A stretch of DNA of 64,000 nt from a virus: IMG/VR virus record IMGVR_UViG_3300007523_000006, positions 53,345 through 117,344 of that record. One strand, 5' to 3'. Each line of letters begins with the position of its first letter. Position 1 is the stretch's first letter. The position numbers and the translations under genes were made by a program. Below are positions 26,545 to 34,028 of the stretch, piece by piece. Under the pieces are notes generated by a model. That model was given only the letters and a program-made list of their open reading frames with translations, was not told the origin of the DNA and did no database searches.

Positions 26545-26592
26545 CCCCCGGCAGCTTTCTCCAGAAATGGAAAAGCTGCCGGGGGTTTTTTT
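26545..26592 (+). terminator. Terminator before the tRNA cluster
   Basis: CCCCCGGCAGCTTT / AAAGCTGCCGGGGG arms (26545-26558, 26572-26585) with a T-run after. Confidence 0.9.
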
Positions 26593-26597
26593 AGTTT

Positions 26598-26687
26598 GGG
26601 AGTAAGGCGACTGCTGGTTGTGTCGCACCTGCCTGTAAAGCAGGGCCTACAAGGTAAACATCGCAGGTTCAATTCCTGCTGCTCCCA
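26598..26687 (+). tRNA. tRNA-Tyr (GTA)
   Basis: Acceptor GGGAGTA/TGCTCCC, D stem GCGA/TCGC, anticodon stem CCTGC/GCAGG with loop CTGTAAA, long variable arm as expected for bacterial Tyr, T stem GCAGG/CCTGC with TTCAATT. CCA is not encoded. Confidence 0.93.
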
Positions 26688-26759
26688 CTGTGTACGTCAG
26701 ATTTATTGTTGCGTCCTCACTCTTGTAGTGCGGAGGCAACTAATGAAAGAATAACAAAC

Positions 26760-26831
26760 GGATCGGTAGCTGAGATGGAGTATCGCTGGCCTGAAAAGCC
26801 GGAGACGAGGATTCGAGCGACTCCCGATCCA
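26760..26831 (+). tRNA. tRNA-Phe (GAA), degenerate arms
   Basis: Acceptor GGATCGG/CCGATCC is perfect; anticodon stem CTGGC/GCCGG with loop CTGAAAA (GAA). D stem pairs poorly and the T stem GAGGA/GACTC has two mismatches, although the T loop TTCGAGC is normal. Either a relaxed phage tRNA or decaying. Ends 12 bases before the AlkB-like start. Confidence 0.6.
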
Positions 26832-26843
26832 CTGAAAGGAACA

Positions 26844-27404
26844 ATGATGGAACCGATTTATTTGCCATCTGCTGGCAACGATATGAGCAGAGTGGTTAAC
26901 TCTATTTTCGATGAAACGAAGGGTCTTGAATGGCTGACCGAGAGGTCTGCCCGGAAAGAATACTTCATGTCCACGAAAGACAGAGAGTATAGCTACGGGA
27001 ACAGACATCAAGGCGACGTAATGTACAGAAGCAAGCCATTCAGTTTTTTAGTGGGACAGTTTATGGAGTACATAAACGAAACACAGAAATCTGAATTCAA
27101 TGTTTGTTTTCTGAACCGCTACGAAAACGAACAACAGCACCTTGGATGGCACGCTGATGATTTTCCGGGAATGAGAGCCGATCAGTCAATCGCCGTGTTG
27201 TCGTTGGGAGCAGAACGGGAAATATGGTGGAAGGAAAAATCCTTCAAAGGAATTATTCCACCAGAAAATAAACAACTGTTGGAACACGGCAGCATATGGA
27301 TTATGCCTGTTGGATTTCAAGATGTTTATCTTCACAAAATTCCAAAACATGGAAAGCCTTGTGGAGAAAGGATCAGTTTGACATTCAGAAGTTTTGTTGA
27401 TTGA
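26844..27404 (+). CDS. AlkB-like 2-oxoglutarate/Fe(II) dioxygenase
   Basis: 186 aa. 'LGWHADDFPGM' gives the HxD pair, 'DVYLHKIPKH' the distal His, and 'CGERISLTFRSF' the 2-oxoglutarate-binding Arg. 'NRYENEQQHLGWH' is typical of AlkB relatives, which reverse alkyl lesions on DNA or RNA by oxidative demethylation. ATG after AAAGGA. It sits inside the tRNA cluster, so tRNA or RNA repair is as likely as DNA repair; inference only. Confidence 0.88.
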   Translation: MMEPIYLPSAGNDMSRVVNSIFDETKGLEWLTERSARKEYFMSTKDREYSYGNRHQGDVMYRSKPFSFLVGQFMEYINETQKSEFNVCFLNRYENEQQHLGWHADDFPGMRADQSIAVLSLGAEREIWWKEKSFKGIIPPENKQLLEHGSIWIMPVGFQDVYLHKIPKHGKPCGERISLTFRSFVD

Positions 27405-27501
27405 CGGTAGAAGTCTGTATGTTGTCCACCGGCTTGCCGAGTTCAACGGGACTCTGAGCTAATGACTCAGACGAAAGATTGATGCTCCGATCAACAAAAA
27501 T

Positions 27502-27575
27502 GGCACGGTGATGCAATTTGGCAGACATCTCACGCTTAGAACGTGGGTTCTGTGGGTTCGAGTCCCACCCGTGTC
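27502..27575 (+). tRNA. tRNA with Leu anticodon (TAG), short variable loop
   Basis: Acceptor GGCACGG/CCGTGTC (one G-U), D loop with GG, anticodon stem TCACG/CGTGG, loop CTTAGAA, 5-base variable loop GTTCT, T stem GTGGG/CCCAC with TTCGAGT, discriminator A. Bacterial Leu tRNAs normally have a long variable arm; this one is class I in shape. CCA not encoded. Confidence 0.82.
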
Positions 27576-27592
27576 ACTTTCCTGGAAAACAA

Positions 27593-27677
27593 GGGTTCTG
27601 TTCCTCATGCCTGACTGTAAATCAGGTGACAAAAAATTTTGAGGCGGCTGTCGAGGGGTTCAACTCCCTCAGAACCC
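27593..27677 (+). tRNA. tRNA-Tyr-like (GTA) without a normal D arm
   Basis: Acceptor GGGTTCT/AGAACCC (27593-27599, 27671-27677), anticodon stem CCTGA/TCAGG with loop CTGTAAA, T-type stem GAGGG/CCCTC with an 8-base loop. Only about 10 bases lie between acceptor and anticodon stem, too few for a D arm; CCTCA there can pair with TGAGG in the long variable region. May be non-functional or a tRNA-like RNA. Confidence 0.5.
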
Positions 27678-27717
27678 ACTTCGGCTTTACAGCCGAATTT
27701 GATGGTGATAGAATCAT

Positions 27718-27793
27718 GCCCAGGTGATGCAACCTTCGGTAGACATCCGATACTCAAAATATCGGTTTTACGGGTTCGAGTCCCGTCCTGGGT
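27718..27793 (+). tRNA. tRNA with Leu anticodon (CAA), short variable loop
   Basis: Acceptor GCCCAGG/CCTGGGT (first pair G-U), D arm with GG, anticodon stem CGATA/TATCG, loop CTCAAAA, variable loop GTTTT, T stem ACGGG/CCCGT with TTCGAGT, A73. Class I shape, like the tRNA at 27502. Confidence 0.82.
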
Positions 27794-27810
27794 ACTTTGC
27801 GGAGAATGTG

Positions 27811-28341
27811 ATGGAAGAGAAATGCACGGAGTTGACTCTCGAACAATGTGAATTTGCTTGCAAGATGGTTTGCCAGTGGATGAATATTTGCGAGGACAAT
27901 AAGCGTGGATCAAGTTCGGCTGATGTCGATCATTCTGCCCTTTTGCGAAGGATGTTGATGGGTGGGACGGTTCATAAAAATCCTCCACCAAAAAGATTCA
28001 GTTATCCTTGTTGGGGATTGGTTGAACAAGAAGAGATCGAAATCCAAGACATGCACGAATATGACATAGACATTGAAGGCATGAAAGGAACTGTGGTTGT
28101 CGATCAACATCGTGAATACGAATGGGTGGATAAAGAAAATAAAATCATCAAACACACACGATTGGGCATTGAGTATCAATATTCCGAACGTGAAGTAACA
28201 CCAGATGCCAGACGTTTACGAAAGGGTTTGAACCCCGAAGACCATAAATACACTGGTAAATTTTTGAAGAGATTGAATGATCCACCAACAGGAAAAGAAG
28301 AAGTGTGGAAAATGCAAGTGAGTGGCTTTTGTTCAGGATGA
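27811..28341 (+). CDS. Hypothetical protein, 176 aa
   Basis: Not recognised. Cys-containing helical N-terminus (residues 5-28), then an acidic and aromatic mixed region. ATG after GGAG, 17 bases behind a tRNA. Not obviously linked to translation. Confidence 0.6.
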   Translation: MEEKCTELTLEQCEFACKMVCQWMNICEDNKRGSSSADVDHSALLRRMLMGGTVHKNPPPKRFSYPCWGLVEQEEIEIQDMHEYDIDIEGMKGTVVVDQHREYEWVDKENKIIKHTRLGIEYQYSEREVTPDARRLRKGLNPEDHKYTGKFLKRLNDPPTGKEEVWKMQVSGFCSG

Positions 28342-28495
28342 ACATCAGGCTGACCCCGGTAGCGTAACTCGCCAATGATCGGTAAGTAACATCATCAAGG
28401 AAGATGAAACCACTAAGGAATAAAATGATGAAAAATAATCACGAAAGTTTGGGTAGCGTCTTTTAAGTGCATTCCGCACTTAGGAGAATCGCTAC

Positions 28496-28948
28496 ATGGC
28501 AAAAAAAAGATGGTTCTCGGCATTCCTTCGGTATCCGAGAACAACACAAGAACTAAGAGCAAACCAAGACCGCAATGATCCCTATGTCCGTGGAAAGAGA
28601 CGAAACCTTCCCACGGCATGGGACGATCGGTTTGTTCGCAAGCAAAAATCATGGAAATATCTCGGTCGAGATCATCAATACCGAGAACAAGGTCATGGTT
28701 ACGAGTGGCATGAATTCCAATACTCGTGGCGTGATACTGAACGGAGAATGATCGCCAGAACCATCATGGACTGGCTGGAACGACTTGGATGCTTCTACGA
28801 AACGATTCGTGGCGGCTTCCGTTGGTTTGGACCAGCATGGTGGATCAAAGGTCATTGTCGCTGTTGTTATACACAATTGATTTCTGACACCCAATCCGAA
28901 GAGTTCGGAGATTGGTGTCCAAACCCGGACTGTTGCTTCCTTAACTAA
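28496..28948 (+). CDS. Hypothetical Arg/Trp-rich protein with zinc-like cysteines, 150 aa
   Basis: Unrecognised. Very rich in Arg, Trp and Tyr; the C-terminus carries 'HCRCCYTQ' and 'DWCPNPDCCFLN', which could bind zinc. AGGAG precedes the ATG. The 154-base gap before it (28342-28495) holds small inverted repeats and no clear gene. Confidence 0.6.
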   Translation: MAKKRWFSAFLRYPRTTQELRANQDRNDPYVRGKRRNLPTAWDDRFVRKQKSWKYLGRDHQYREQGHGYEWHEFQYSWRDTERRMIARTIMDWLERLGCFYETIRGGFRWFGPAWWIKGHCRCCYTQLISDTQSEEFGDWCPNPDCCFLN

Positions 28949-29025
28949 GAGAAAAACCATGAACAAATTCACTCAAATCCTTGGACTCATCAAACCTATT
29001 ACCCAAACCCATTATGGAGGGAACG

Positions 29026-29325
29026 ATGAGAAGGTGGAACGAGGATTACAAGATCACTCTGCGTGAGTGGAAAAAGCACCGTCGCTCTCATGTTGAGAGT
29101 AACAAAAGCTGGATAAATCGCATCGGAGTCAGCGCCTATGTCGTTGATTGTGAGCGTGATGAACAAAAAGGTCGATTCCGTAAGAAAGACGCTTTCGATT
29201 GTGGCAATACGCAGTGCAGAATTTGTCACAGCGACAAGTATCCCAAGCGGGAAAAACACGAACACGAATTGAAGTCCGATGTGGACTTCAAAGAACAACT
29301 CAAAGAGTTGCGTGGTGAAGAGTAA
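29026..29325 (+). CDS. Small basic zinc-finger-like protein, 99 aa
   Basis: Arg/Lys-rich N-terminus followed by 'DCGNTQCRICHSDKYPKR', a C-x4-C-x2-C-H cluster that could bind zinc and RNA. ATG after GGAGGG; the longer frame from 28981 lacks a ribosome site. It sits between tRNA genes, so an RNA-binding role is possible, inferred only from charge and place. Confidence 0.6.
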   Translation: MRRWNEDYKITLREWKKHRRSHVESNKSWINRIGVSAYVVDCERDEQKGRFRKKDAFDCGNTQCRICHSDKYPKREKHEHELKSDVDFKEQLKELRGEE

Positions 29326-29359
29326 AAGAAGACGAAGGTTTGAAAAAGCCTTCGTTTGA

Positions 29360-29435
29360 GTCCAAGTAGGCAAACCTCCGGCAAAGCCGCCAGATCGAGA
29401 GTCTGGTGTTTGTGGGTTCGACTCCCACCTTGGAC
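29360..29435 (+). tRNA. tRNA with Leu anticodon (GAG), short variable loop, C33
   Basis: Acceptor GTCCAAG/CTTGGAC perfect, D stem GGC/GCC with GG loop, anticodon stem CCAGA/TCTGG, loop TCGAGAG, variable loop TGTTT, T stem GTGGG/CCCAC with TTCGACT, A73. Position 33 is C instead of the near-universal U, so the anticodon reading (GAG) is less certain. Confidence 0.72.
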
Positions 29436-29513
29436 ATTTTCTAAATCCTGTTCAACAATCAACGAGAATTGGGAGTGTCAGACAATGCAGTTAGAAAACG
29501 GCAGTTAGAAAAC

Positions 29514-29586
29514 GGCTCAGTAGGCAATCGGCAGACCACCCAGGCTTAAACCCAGGGATGCTGTGAGTTCAAATCTCACCTGAGCC
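29514..29586 (+). tRNA. tRNA with Leu anticodon (TAA), short variable loop
   Basis: Acceptor GGCTCAG/CTGAGCC, anticodon loop CTTAAAC closed by a stem CCAGG/CCAGG with one central A-A mismatch, 6-base variable loop, T stem GTGAG/CTCAC with TTCAAAT, A73. D arm short. Preceded by a direct repeat of AGTTAGAAAACGGC (29489-29515). Confidence 0.7.
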
Positions 29587-29602
29587 ACTTGATTTTTAAT
29601 AC

Positions 29603-29683
29603 GGCTTTGTGGTGAAATTGGCAAACGCACAGCACTCAAAATGCTGCGTCGAAAGACTTGTGGGTTCGAGTCCCACCAAAGCC
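29603..29683 (+). tRNA. tRNA-Leu (CAA), canonical long variable arm
   Basis: Acceptor GGCTTTG/CAAAGCC, anticodon stem CAGCA/TGCTG, loop CTCAAAA, variable arm with CGTC/GACT-type stem, T stem GTGGG/CCCAC with TTCGAGT, A73. CCA not encoded. Confidence 0.94.
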
Positions 29684-29802
29684 ACTGTTTCGATTTCTGG
29701 ATCTGGCTCTTACTCGTTGTGAGTAGAAACACCTTTTTTTGGTGGGGTTATAGAAGTCAAACCTCCAACGGTGATCTCGTAAAGATCACAGGAGAAAGTA
29801 AA

Positions 29803-30975
29803 GTGAAGAAAGTCCACATCAATGTCGGAACGATTGGTCACATTGACCACGGGAAGACGACTCTGACAGCAGCAATTCTCGCTGTTCAGTCCGAGAAGGG
29901 TTACGCAAAAAAGAAAGCATACGGCGACATCGCCAAGGGCGGCACCGTTCGTGACGTTACCAAAACGGTAACGATCACCACGTCGCACGTTGAGTATGAG
30001 ACGGATACCCGTCACTATGCTCACATTGACTGCCCCGGTCACGCCGACTATGTAAAAAATATGATTACCGGGGCTGCTCAAATGGACGGCGCTGTATTGC
30101 TCGTCAATGCAGCAGACGGTCCTATGCCTCAGACGAAAGAGCATATTCTGCTCGCTCGTCAGGTGGGCGTGCCGGATATTGTAGTATTCCTCAATAAGTG
30201 CGATCTTGTCAAAGACGAAGAATTGCTGGAACTGGTCGAGATGGAAACAAGAGACTTGCTGACGAAGTATGGCTTCGACGGCGAGAAGACTCCGTTTATC
30301 CGTGGAGCAGCAAAACCTGCCTTGGATAATCCTGCTGATCCCGCAGCAAGCAAGTGTATTGTAGAATTGTTGGCGGCTCTGGATTCTTATATTCCTGACC
30401 CCAGCCGTTCTATCGACCGTCCCTTCTTGATGCCCGTCGAAGGTGTTCACAATATCGAAGGTCGTGGCTGCGTAGTCACGGGCAAGATCGAGCAAGGAAC
30501 CATCACGGTCGGAACCAAAGTTGAAATCCTTGGGTTGACTGATATTCTGGAGTCAGTTGTCACCAGCGTCGAGGCTTTCAATAAGCAACTGGAATATGGA
30601 GAAGCTGGACAGAATGTCGGTTTGCTGCTGAGAGGCATCAAGGCCGATCAAGTTCAGCGTGGACAGGTTGTGGCACAACCACGAAGCATCAAGCCTCACA
30701 CCAAGTTCAAGAGCGAAATTTACGTCTTGGGCAAGGATGAGGGCGGGCGTCACACCCCGATCTTCAATGGTTACAAGCCACAGTTCTTCCTCAGAACTAC
30801 CAACGTCACCGGCCTTGTCCAAATGCCGGAAGGAATTGAGTTGGTCATGCCGGGCGAGAACACTTGCCTGTTTATCACCCTGGATAAGCCGATTGCTATC
30901 GAAAAAGGTAGTCACTTCGCCATTCGTGAGGGTGGTATGACAGTCGGTTCTGGCGTCGTGACGGAATTGCTGTAA
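29803..30975 (+). CDS. tuf: Translation elongation factor Tu
   Basis: 390 aa, full length, GTG start after GGAGAAAG; the in-frame sequence upstream runs through tRNA-Leu and is not coding. G1 'GHIDHGKT', G3 'DCPGH' and G4 'NKCD' are intact, domains 2 and 3 complete ('[13 protein letters not shown]', '[11 protein letters not shown]', '[12 protein letters not shown]'). EF-Tu brings aminoacyl-tRNA to the ribosome as a GTP complex. The switch-I region reads '[16 protein letters not shown]' instead of the usual 'PEEKARGITIN', the form I recall from Planctomycetota; with '[16 protein letters not shown]' this points to a planctomycete source. It lies directly after the tRNA cluster and ends in a promoter-overlapping terminator. 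Confidence 0.96.
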   Translation: MKKVHINVGTIGHIDHGKTTLTAAILAVQSEKGYAKKKAYGDIAKGGTVRDVTKTVTITTSHVEYETDTRHYAHIDCPGHADYVKNMITGAAQMDGAVLLVNAADGPMPQTKEHILLARQVGVPDIVVFLNKCDLVKDEELLELVEMETRDLLTKYGFDGEKTPFIRGAAKPALDNPADPAASKCIVELLAALDSYIPDPSRSIDRPFLMPVEGVHNIEGRGCVVTGKIEQGTITVGTKVEILGLTDILESVVTSVEAFNKQLEYGEAGQNVGLLLRGIKADQVQRGQVVAQPRSIKPHTKFKSEIYVLGKDEGGRHTPIFNGYKPQFFLRTTNVTGLVQMPEGIELVMPGENTCLFITLDKPIAIEKGSHFAIREGGMTVGSGVVTELL

Positions 30976-30992
30976 AACGGCTGTAAAACGGC

Positions 30993-31021
30993 TGTAAAGC
31001 AAAGCGAAAGCGTGGTATAAT
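30993..31021 (+). promoter_or_regulatory. Promoter nested in the tuf terminator
   Basis: TGTAAA (30993-30998), 17-base spacer ending GCGTGG, perfect TATAAT (31016-31021). The -10 box runs from the end of the 5' arm into the loop of the terminator hairpin. Confidence 0.8.
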
Positions 31022-31045
31022 CAAATACCACGCTTTCGCTGCAAC
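31004..31045 (+). terminator. Hairpin after tuf, overlaps promoter
   Basis: GCGAAAGCGTGGTA/TACCACGCTTTCGC (31004-31017, 31026-31039), a perfect 14-base inverted repeat. No long T-run follows, so termination efficiency is uncertain; by analogy with 10741 I take it as a terminator. GGCTGTAAAAC is also directly repeated at 30970-30997. Confidence 0.6.
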
Positions 31046-31083
31046 GGTTAAGAAATTTCCATTGGCACGCACCAGGCATAAAC

Positions 31084-31365
31084 ATGCGTCGAGAAACAAC
31101 CATCATCGGCATGATAACAATCATTTTCATGATTGTCGTTTTCTTCATTTCAAGTGCCACTAATTCCAGCGATCAAGCCAAAATACAAAAATGGGCTAGT
31201 GACAACAAATATGTCATAGTCACATCTGAACGGTGTTTTTTCTACTCCGGCCCTTATTGGACGACTAAAAACACTCGGATTTACAAAGTCGATTTGGAAA
31301 ATAACAAAACCCATTGGTTCCGATTCGGACTTTGGGGAACCGACACCGACATCGAGGAATATTGA
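31084..31365 (+). CDS. Small membrane-anchored protein, 93 aa
   Basis: One N-terminal transmembrane segment (about residues 7-25, 'IIGMITIIFMIVVFFI'), then an 65-residue polar domain with alternating aromatic strands. Probably anchored with its C-terminus outside. Function unknown. First gene behind the 30993 promoter; its TGA overlaps the next ATG. Confidence 0.65.
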   Translation: MRRETTIIGMITIIFMIVVFFISSATNSSDQAKIQKWASDNKYVIVTSERCFFYSGPYWTTKNTRIYKVDLENNKTHWFRFGLWGTDTDIEEY

Positions 31366-31736
31366 TGCGAAGACAAAGACCCACCGCTTGTGAAATCCGA
31401 AAACAAATGAACACTGCCGATAGCACCCACCAAAGGTGTGTGTCGGATTATTCATTTGGTAAATTCAAAATGAAACCGGGAGAAGTAATTCTTACTTGGC
31501 ACGACAAAGAAAACGACAAGCACAATAGAATGGTATTGACCCACCGTTCAACTGGCGTCCAAATATTTGGATATATCAAGCCAGGATACAACCCATCCAA
31601 AAAAGAGATCAGCGAAATGCGAAAGCATTTTATCAAAAAGAATTTGTCTTTACTTGAAAGCATGACGAGGCGACACCTTAGAGCGTGCATGGCAAGTCAG
31701 TATGGACCCATTCCAAAAGGACAGTTCGATGAGTAG
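31365..31736 (+). CDS. Hypothetical protein, 123 aa
   Basis: Not recognised. Basic; 'FKMKPGEVILTWHDKEN' and 'GVQIFGYIKPGYNPSKKEISEMRK' (in part) suggest a small beta-then-helix fold. ATG overlaps the preceding TGA. Confidence 0.6.
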   Translation: MRRQRPTACEIRKQMNTADSTHQRCVSDYSFGKFKMKPGEVILTWHDKENDKHNRMVLTHRSTGVQIFGYIKPGYNPSKKEISEMRKHFIKKNLSLLESMTRRHLRACMASQYGPIPKGQFDE

Positions 31737-31962
31737 AAATCAAATCAAACGATGTGCCTGTGGGCTACCGCTTCATTATCGAGACAAAACCAAAGAAGCG
31801 GAAGTTCAAGGAGAGATCGACAAGCTCGGAGAATGGATACCATTCAGCATTGGTCAAAGTCGATATTTGGTGCAAAGACACTACAAAGAACTGCACGGCC
31901 TTAATCCAAATGAAGTTCCTGCTTTAATGAAGCAAGGAATTATCAGAATAAACAAGGATTAA
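31729..31962 (+). CDS. Hypothetical protein, 77 aa
   Basis: Not recognised. A 'RCACGLPLHY' Cys pair at the N-terminus, then a helical segment. ATG overlaps the previous TAG by eight bases. In the gap that follows (31963-32152) only a 16-codon frame MNTYSNELMQKL... is seen, perhaps a gene remnant. Confidence 0.6.
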   Translation: MSRNQIKRCACGLPLHYRDKTKEAEVQGEIDKLGEWIPFSIGQSRYLVQRHYKELHGLNPNEVPALMKQGIIRINKD

Positions 31963-32152
31963 AGTCGATATGAACACCTACTCCAACGAACTCATGCAAA
32001 AACTGACAAATCAGTTTTAGGCGACATTTTACAATTGGTGCCAAACATTTGGAAGTTGCTAGTTTTTCGACCTTTTCATGAATTGGCAATAGCATCAATC
32101 ACAGACAATGTTGCATCATCAGATATTGTCGCTAGAGCTTTGGGCAATTTTT

Positions 32153-32464
32153 TTAGCTCCCAAGATTTTCTTTGTTGGTTGGCAATAATTCAGACGCCCA
32201 ATTATACATTTCAGATAATAAATCTCCAAATTGTTTGGCTCGACTTTGATTACAAAAATGTAAAGGATAATTGCTATGAGGAAAATGCCAATTAGAACAA
32301 CCATCCCACTTAATGTGTCCAATTAACAATGGATCTTCATCAGAAACTTCTTGATTTCCTTGGTAAATAAAAAAATTAACAATATGTCCATTTTTATGCA
32401 AGTCAGCCAACACCACATAAGGATCTTCTGATCCTTGAAAGAACTCTCTTAATGTATTCGACAT
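32153..32464 (-). CDS. Hypothetical protein, 103 aa, opposite strand
   Basis: Not recognised by name. 'IGHIKWDGCSNWHF' and 'AKQFGDLLSEMYNWASELL' look like a conserved small alpha/beta fold. One of two minus-strand genes inserted in a plus-strand region, suggesting a separately acquired pair. Confidence 0.6.
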   Translation of the reverse strand: MSNTLREFFQGSEDPYVVLADLHKNGHIVNFFIYQGNQEVSDEDPLLIGHIKWDGCSNWHFPHSNYPLHFCNQSRAKQFGDLLSEMYNWASELLPTNKENLGS

Positions 32465-32502
32465 TTCATTGTCTTTCTAAATTTATTTTATTGTCTAATG
32501 GC

Positions 32503-32721
32503 TCATACAACAATTCTTACGTTTCCGGGTGGCTTTCTAGGAGCCATCTCTCCCTGTCCCAAAATCATTACAGAGTGTCCAACTTGTGTTAGGTGAAACT
32601 CTAAAGTCACATCCTCAACCATCCAAAGTCCCATGCCAGTTCCATTACAGTGTGGACAAGGTCCATCAACCAAACCACTGCAATTACAATTTCCACAAGA
32701 TTTCTTTACGAAAAAATCCAT
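32503..32721 (-). CDS. DnaJ-like zinc-finger protein, 72 aa
   Basis: 'CGNCNCSGLVDGPCPHCNGTGM' (in part CPHCNGTGM) has the CxxC..G.G spacing of the DnaJ cysteine-rich domain. I start at MDFFVKK, six bases after GGAG; two earlier Mets are possible. No J domain. Function unknown. Confidence 0.55.
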   Translation of the reverse strand: MDFFVKKSCGNCNCSGLVDGPCPHCNGTGMGLWMVEDVTLEFHLTQVGHSVMILGQGEMAPRKPPGNVRIVV

Positions 32722-32784
32722 ATCCATCTCCGCCACAAGTGTAACAAAAATCACATGGCACAAAATCGCTCAGTGGAAGAAAGA

Positions 32785-33036
32785 ATGAACATTTTGGCTC
32801 TTATCCCAATTGGTGGGATTGCCGGTATGCCGCCATATACGCCACATGCAGGATCAGGAAAAATCGCCTGTGCTGGCTGTGGTATAGCTTGTTGGATCGG
32901 TCCTCGTCAAACCGTGATGAAGCTCGAAAAGCCTGAACTCCCGGCATTGTGCATGTTGTGTGCGTGCAAAGAAATACAAAAACAAAAAGAATCAGACGAA
33001 GAAGTAACTGCATCCGTGATTCCATTAGGTGATTGA
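32785..33036 (+). CDS. Hypothetical Cys-rich protein, 83 aa
   Basis: 'IACAGCGIACWIG' and 'LCMLCACKE' could form a zinc or Fe-S site. Start ATG 32785 after GAAAGA; an earlier ATG at 32755 overlaps the divergent gene. Its TGA overlaps the next start region. Confidence 0.55.
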   Translation: MNILALIPIGGIAGMPPYTPHAGSGKIACAGCGIACWIGPRQTVMKLEKPELPALCMLCACKEIQKQKESDEEVTASVIPLGD

Positions 33037-33689
33037 ATATGCAAAGAGATTATAGTTGGAAGCCATCCTGGAGTCCTATTCACAAAGAATGTGACGTTCA
33101 CCCTCATGTCCCTGCGGAACGTGCTGATTTATTTGAGGTCGCCGATGGCGGCTCTACTGAATATGAAGTCTTAAATTGGCTTCATTCCACAATCCGAGTA
33201 TTGAAGCCACAACTGGTTCTTGAAACTGGTGCGTGGGAGGGTTTCGGAACAACCGCCCTAGCTCATGCTTGCAAACTCAATGGATTCGGCAAGGTGCATT
33301 CTCTTGAAGTTCTGCCGCCACAATGCGTGCGACTTCAGACGGTTCTTGAAGAAGAACACTTGCTTAAATGGGTTGAAGTGCATTGCGTAGATTCGCTTGA
33401 ATTCTTGCAACAATCTAATATTATCTTCGATATTGGATTCTTTGATAGCCTGACCGAGATCAGGCCCATCGAATGCGAGATAATGCTCAACAAAGGCACG
33501 TTGAGAAACCTTGCTGTCTTCCACGACACATCGCCTCATCGGTCTGAATCCGCTCCTGATTGGACCAGCACAGAAACTCAAAACACATACAGAGAAAAGG
33601 TCTTGGCCTTAGCCAAACATCCCCGATGTACTGGCTACTATGATTCCCCACTATCCAGAGGATTCATGGCCTTGTTCTTAAAAGGCTAA
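33033..33689 (+). CDS. Class I SAM-dependent methyltransferase-like protein
   Basis: 218 aa. '[19 protein letters not shown]' (about residues 67-85) is motif I for S-adenosylmethionine; 'VHSLEVLPP' the acidic motif II; '[11 protein letters not shown]' motif IV region. Arrangement resembles the cephalosporin-hydroxylase/sugar methyltransferase type. Substrate unknown; nearby glycosyltransferase suggests a glycan. Overlaps the previous gene by four bases. Confidence 0.7.
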   Translation: MNMQRDYSWKPSWSPIHKECDVHPHVPAERADLFEVADGGSTEYEVLNWLHSTIRVLKPQLVLETGAWEGFGTTALAHACKLNGFGKVHSLEVLPPQCVRLQTVLEEEHLLKWVEVHCVDSLEFLQQSNIIFDIGFFDSLTEIRPIECEIMLNKGTLRNLAVFHDTSPHRSESAPDWTSTETQNTYREKVLALAKHPRCTGYYDSPLSRGFMALFLKG

Positions 33690-33690
33690 C

Positions 33691-34028
33691 ATGAAAAACG
33701 TAGTTGTAATGTTCCCATATCCATCGGGTGCCGGTTTACACTTGGGGCATTACTATAATTATGCCATTATCGACAGCTATTGTCGATTTCTGCGATATGA
33801 GGGCGAAGAAGTCTTTCAGCCTTTTGGATATGACGCATTCGGACTGCCTGCCGAGATCAAGGCTTGAAGAATTCAGTACGAAATTATTTGTTCTTTTGGA
33901 AAGTGAACAAGGTGGTCAGCACATTCATGACCTTCTATAACGACAACAAAGACAAAAAAGTCTCGCCCGCCAACGCCAAAGAGATTGTCCAGTTGCTTCA
34001 AAATTTTGCACCTGGATTTAATCTTTGA
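33691..34028 (+). pseudogene. leuS: Leucyl-tRNA synthetase remnant, internal deletion
   Basis: 33691-33867 encodes 58 aa, '[20 protein letters not shown] ... [11 protein letters not shown]', the N-terminal LeuRS block with its HIGH motif as HLGH, ending at TGA. After a one-frame shift (from about 33864) an open stretch continues 'SVRNYLFFWKVNKVVSTFMT ... LLQNFAP' to TGA at 34026-34028, resembling the anticodon-binding region near the end of LeuRS. About 600 residues of catalytic, editing and KMSKS sequence are missing. It cannot charge tRNA; it may be dead or a residual peptide. Confidence 0.75.

Larger units (their letters stand above)
26053..26592 (+). ncRNA. Candidate noncoding RNA with four tandem hairpins
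   Basis: A 540-base stretch bounded by the promoter at 26019-26047 and a strong terminator at 26545-26592. No reading frame in it looks like protein; the frames present are created by the repeats. It holds the 4 x 38-base hairpin array (26177-26328) and AT-rich flanks. An internal start near 26390 (ACTATAAC) is possible. It is followed six bases after its terminator by the first tRNA. Confidence 0.6.

Noticed and set aside
27420-27497. Possible extra tRNA with anticodon stem TCTGAG/CTCAGA and loop CTAATGA
   Set aside because: The acceptor (TGTTG/CAACA) and T-like hairpin (TTGAT/ATCAA) use the same bases, the T loop lacks TTC, and the anticodon AAT would be unusual. At best a decayed tRNA.
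28345-28440. Similarity of GGTAGCGTAACTCGCC...TCGGTAAGT to a conserved 23S rRNA segment near helix 71
   Set aside because: Only short blocks match, spacing differs and no supporting helices form. It drew attention because of the rRNA mimic at 35930 but is likely chance.
32035-32295. Plus-strand 86-aa frame
   Set aside because: Shadow of the better-supported minus-strand gene at 32153-32464; no ribosome site.
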